Position numbers and translations under genes: made by a program. Positions 5,336 to 6,855 of a stretch of DNA of 6,855 nucleotides are shown piece by piece. Each line of letters begins with the position of its first letter. Within the stretch, counting starts at the first letter, position 1. The DNA is taken from assembly GCA_001871685.1 (NCBI GenBank), contig MNVK01000047.1, forward strand, positions 1-6,855, written 5' to 3'. The notes under the pieces were generated by a model. That model was not told the DNA's origin. It saw only the letters and a list, made by a program, of their open reading frames with translations, and made no database searches. This stretch comes from Nitrospirae bacterium CG1_02_44_142 (GTDB lineage Bacteria; Nitrospirota; Thermodesulfovibrionia; Thermodesulfovibrionales; UBA1546).

Positions 5336-5345
5336 AGGAGTTAAA
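5336..5345 (+). promoter_or_regulatory. Ribosome binding site deciding the hslU start
   Basis: AGGAG at 5336-5340 is five bases before the ATG at 5346. An in-frame ATG at 5319 has no Shine-Dalgarno and would add nine residues not typical of HslU. Confidence 0.7.
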
Positions 5346-6695
5346 ATGGAAAATCTCACGCCAAGAAAAATAGTAGAAGAGCTTGATAAGTATATCATAG
5401 GCCAGCACAAGGCAAAAAAGGCAGTCGCCATTGCCCTGAGAAACAGGTGGCGGAGGCTGCAGCTTTCCCCTGAACTGAAAGACGAGGTGCTTCCCAAAAA
5501 TATAATCATGATTGGACCGACCGGAGTCGGAAAAACAGAGATTGCAAGACGTCTCGCAAGACTTGCGCATGCCCCGTTTCTAAAGATAGAAGCCTCCAAG
5601 TTTACAGAGGTGGGCTATGTGGGCAGAGATGTTGAATCAATGATAAGAGACCTTACGGAAATCTCGCTTAACATGGTTAAGTCAGAGCATATAGAGAAGA
5701 TTCAGGAGAAAGCAAAATCCCTTGCAGAAGAAAGGCTCCTGGACCTCCTGCTTCCCTCTCCAAGATCCGCCGCAGGCGGACGGGGCATAAGCCTTGAAGA
5801 TGAGGAGAAGGAGAAATACAAAGAGACGAGAGAACGGCTCAGGCAGCAGTTTAAAGAAGGCAAGCTTGACAACAGATATGTGGATGTAGAGGTAAGAGAA
5901 AGGGTAATGCCCTTCGGCGTAATCTCAAACGTAGGGCTTGAAGAGCTTGAGATAAACCTGAAAGAGATGCTCGGAGGGTTAATCCCTGAAAAAGCAAAGA
6001 GGAAAAAAGCCAAAGTGCCTGAGGCATTAAAAATACTCGTGCAGGAAGAGGCCAATAAACTGATTGATATGGATAAGGTGGCAAAAGAGGCTATTGAGAG
6101 GGTCCAGCAGACAGGGATTATATTCATAGACGAGATTGACAAGGTTGCAAGCAGGGGACATGCTTACGGCCCGGACGTGTCAAGGGAAGGCGTTCAGAGA
6201 GACCTGCTTCCTGTTGTTGAAGGCACAACAGTAACAACAAAGCACGGCCCTGTAAAAACAGAACATATACTCTTCATCGCGGCAGGCGCATTCCATATGA
6301 CAAAACCCTCAGACCTCATCCCCGAACTTCAGGGAAGGTTTCCCATAAGGGTTGAACTTGAGGCATTGGGAAAAGATGAATTCGTAAGAATTCTCACAGA
6401 ACCCTATAATGCGCTCACAAAACAATACACAGCCCTGCTCGCAACCGAAAATGTAGAGATAACTTTCAGAAAAGACGCCGTTGAGGAGATAGCAGGCATT
6501 GCGGCAACCGTAAATGAGAAGACAGAAAACATAGGCGCAAGAAGGCTCCATACGGTGCTTGAAAAACTCCTTGAGGATATATCCTTTGAGGCGCCTGAAA
6601 AAAAGAACGGCAAACTTCCGATAGACAGGGAATATGTGAGAACTAAACTCGCTGATATTGTGAAGGATGAAGATTTGAGCAGGTATATACTGTAA
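5346..6695 (+). CDS. hslU: HslU (ClpY), AAA+ ATPase subunit of the HslVU protease
   Basis: This 449-residue AAA+ unfoldase forms hexamers that feed substrates into HslV; E. coli HslU has 443 residues. Seen in order: N-terminal LTPRKIVEELDKYIIGQ (4-20), Walker A GPTGVGKT (57-64), pore loop GYVG (90-93), the inserted coiled I-domain (about 106-245, rich in Glu, Lys and Arg), Walker B IIFIDEID (258-265), SREGVQRDLLPVVEG (279-293), an arginine in the ELQGRFPIRVEL block (327-338), sensor-2 IGARRLHTVLE (396-406), and the C-terminal tail DLSRYIL, which docks into HslV and closely resembles the E. coli ending. No domain is missing. The end of the gene (TAATG) overlaps the start of the next ORF by one base. 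Confidence 0.97.
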   Translation: MENLTPRKIVEELDKYIIGQHKAKKAVAIALRNRWRRLQLSPELKDEVLPKNIIMIGPTGVGKTEIARRLARLAHAPFLKIEASKFTEVGYVGRDVESMIRDLTEISLNMVKSEHIEKIQEKAKSLAEERLLDLLLPSPRSAAGGRGISLEDEEKEKYKETRERLRQQFKEGKLDNRYVDVEVRERVMPFGVISNVGLEELEINLKEMLGGLIPEKAKRKKAKVPEALKILVQEEANKLIDMDKVAKEAIERVQQTGIIFIDEIDKVASRGHAYGPDVSREGVQRDLLPVVEGTTVTTKHGPVKTEHILFIAAGAFHMTKPSDLIPELQGRFPIRVELEALGKDEFVRILTEPYNALTKQYTALLATENVEITFRKDAVEEIAGIAATVNEKTENIGARRLHTVLEKLLEDISFEAPEKKNGKLPIDREYVRTKLADIVKDEDLSRYIL

Positions 6696-6855
6696 TGATT
6701 AAAAAGCAGCGCAGAAGTCCAGCAGTGCAGAAGTGCAGCAGTAAAAACCAAACTTCTACTTTTGCTCTATTGCTCTTCTGCTCTACTGCTCTGTTTTGTC
6801 TTGCTTCCTGCGCTTCGCCGAGATACGGATACTATGAAGATTACCCCAAATATAA
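6695..6855 (+). CDS. Lipoprotein, 5' part only (runs off the window)
   Basis: An ORF starts at the ATG overlapping the hslU stop (TAATG) and stays open to the window edge, giving 53 residues. It shows a type II signal peptide: a basic n-region (K3, K4, R6, R7, K13, K17), a hydrophobic core at 23-37 (FALLLFCSTALFCLA) and lipobox LASC with the acylated Cys at 39. The mature protein would begin CASPRYGYYEDYPKY, rich in Tyr and Pro. An RlpA-type septal-ring lipoprotein is one possibility from such a start, but too little is visible to decide. The n-region and much of the core are encoded by an octamer-repeat hairpin, so the real start could instead be the in-frame TTG at 6770, which would leave almost no basic n-region. 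GAGCAGG at 6677-6683 is a distant Shine-Dalgarno, 11 bases away. Confidence 0.65.
   Translation, partial: MIKKQRRSPAVQKCSSKNQTSTFALLLFCSTALFCLASCASPRYGYYEDYPKY
6705..6792. repeat. Second octamer-periodic inverted repeat, within the lipoprotein start
   Basis: The left arm (6705-6744) has five 8-bp units: AGCAGCGC, AGAAGTCC, AGCAGTGC, AGAAGTGC, AGCAGTAA. After an eight-base centre the right arm (6753-6792) has CTTCTACT, TTTGCTCT, ATTGCTCT, TCTGCTCT, ACTGCTCT; TGCTCT recurs exactly every eight bases at 6763, 6771, 6779 and 6787. Read on the minus strand the right units are AGAGCAGT-like, so both arms share the core AGCAGT but differ in the two-base linker (GC in the left, AG in the right). The architecture equals that of the element after xerC, although the sequence is unrelated. 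Both lie immediately downstream of a stop codon of the cluster. Confidence 0.8.

Noticed and set aside
5319..5345. HslU starting at 5319
   Set aside because: No ribosome binding site precedes it, and the nine added residues do not resemble the family N-terminus; AGGAG supports 5346.
5702..6142. Long Ser/Leu-rich antisense reading frame inside hslU
   Set aside because: It is opposite a fully conserved hslU region, and its composition simply mirrors the Glu/Lys/Arg codons of the I-domain.

Overview
The window is a compact bacterial chromosome segment with short or no gaps, moderate GC and frequent TTG starts. A 2-oxoacid:ferredoxin oxidoreductase pair, a short ArgA-like acetyltransferase and an xerC-hslV-hslU cluster suggest an anaerobic or microaerophilic bacterium, perhaps Nitrospirota or a former deltaproteobacterial lineage. 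That placement is inference; no rRNA or other decisive marker is present.

Layout. (1) At 1-76 there are two exact 19-bp direct repeats 38 bp apart. (2) At 77-846, minus strand, lies a toxin-antitoxin module: an RHH + DUF433 antitoxin followed by a DUF5615 PIN-like toxin whose TTG start overlaps the antitoxin stop. Upstream is a candidate promoter overlapped by three 10-bp-phased half-sites. (3) At 936-987 is a REP/BIME-like inverted repeat. (4) At 1003-3680, minus strand, is an apparent operon: Ppx/GppA phosphatase, oxidoreductase beta subunit (KorB/VorB type), gamma subunit (KorC/VorC type), and an N-acetylglutamate-synthase-like GNAT enzyme. No alpha subunit or dedicated ferredoxin is present, so the partner must be encoded elsewhere or be lost. 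(5) At 3681-3699 only 19 bp separate the divergent ppx and xerC starts. This gap holds most of a perfectly palindromic -10 region (3685-3694), which would start transcription at or within a few bases of both ATGs. (6) At 3700-6695, plus strand, lie xerC, hslV and hslU: a tyrosine recombinase and the two-component HslVU (ClpQY) protease, an arrangement also known from the codV-clpQ-clpY genes of Bacillus. (7) From 6695 to the window edge is the 5' part of a lipoprotein gene.

The intergenic spaces of the plus-strand cluster contain three inverted-repeat elements. The hslV-hslU element is a MITE-like palindrome with ends near TTGTCATTNCGAG. The other two, after xerC and after hslU, share an unusual architecture with unrelated sequences: each arm is four to five degenerate 8-bp units (a conserved six-base core plus a two-base linker), and the second arm is the inverted counterpart of the first. 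The second of these lies inside the start of the lipoprotein ORF and encodes much of its signal-peptide hydrophobic core. These octamer-periodic hairpins and the symmetric, probably leaderless divergent promoter are the most noteworthy observations.
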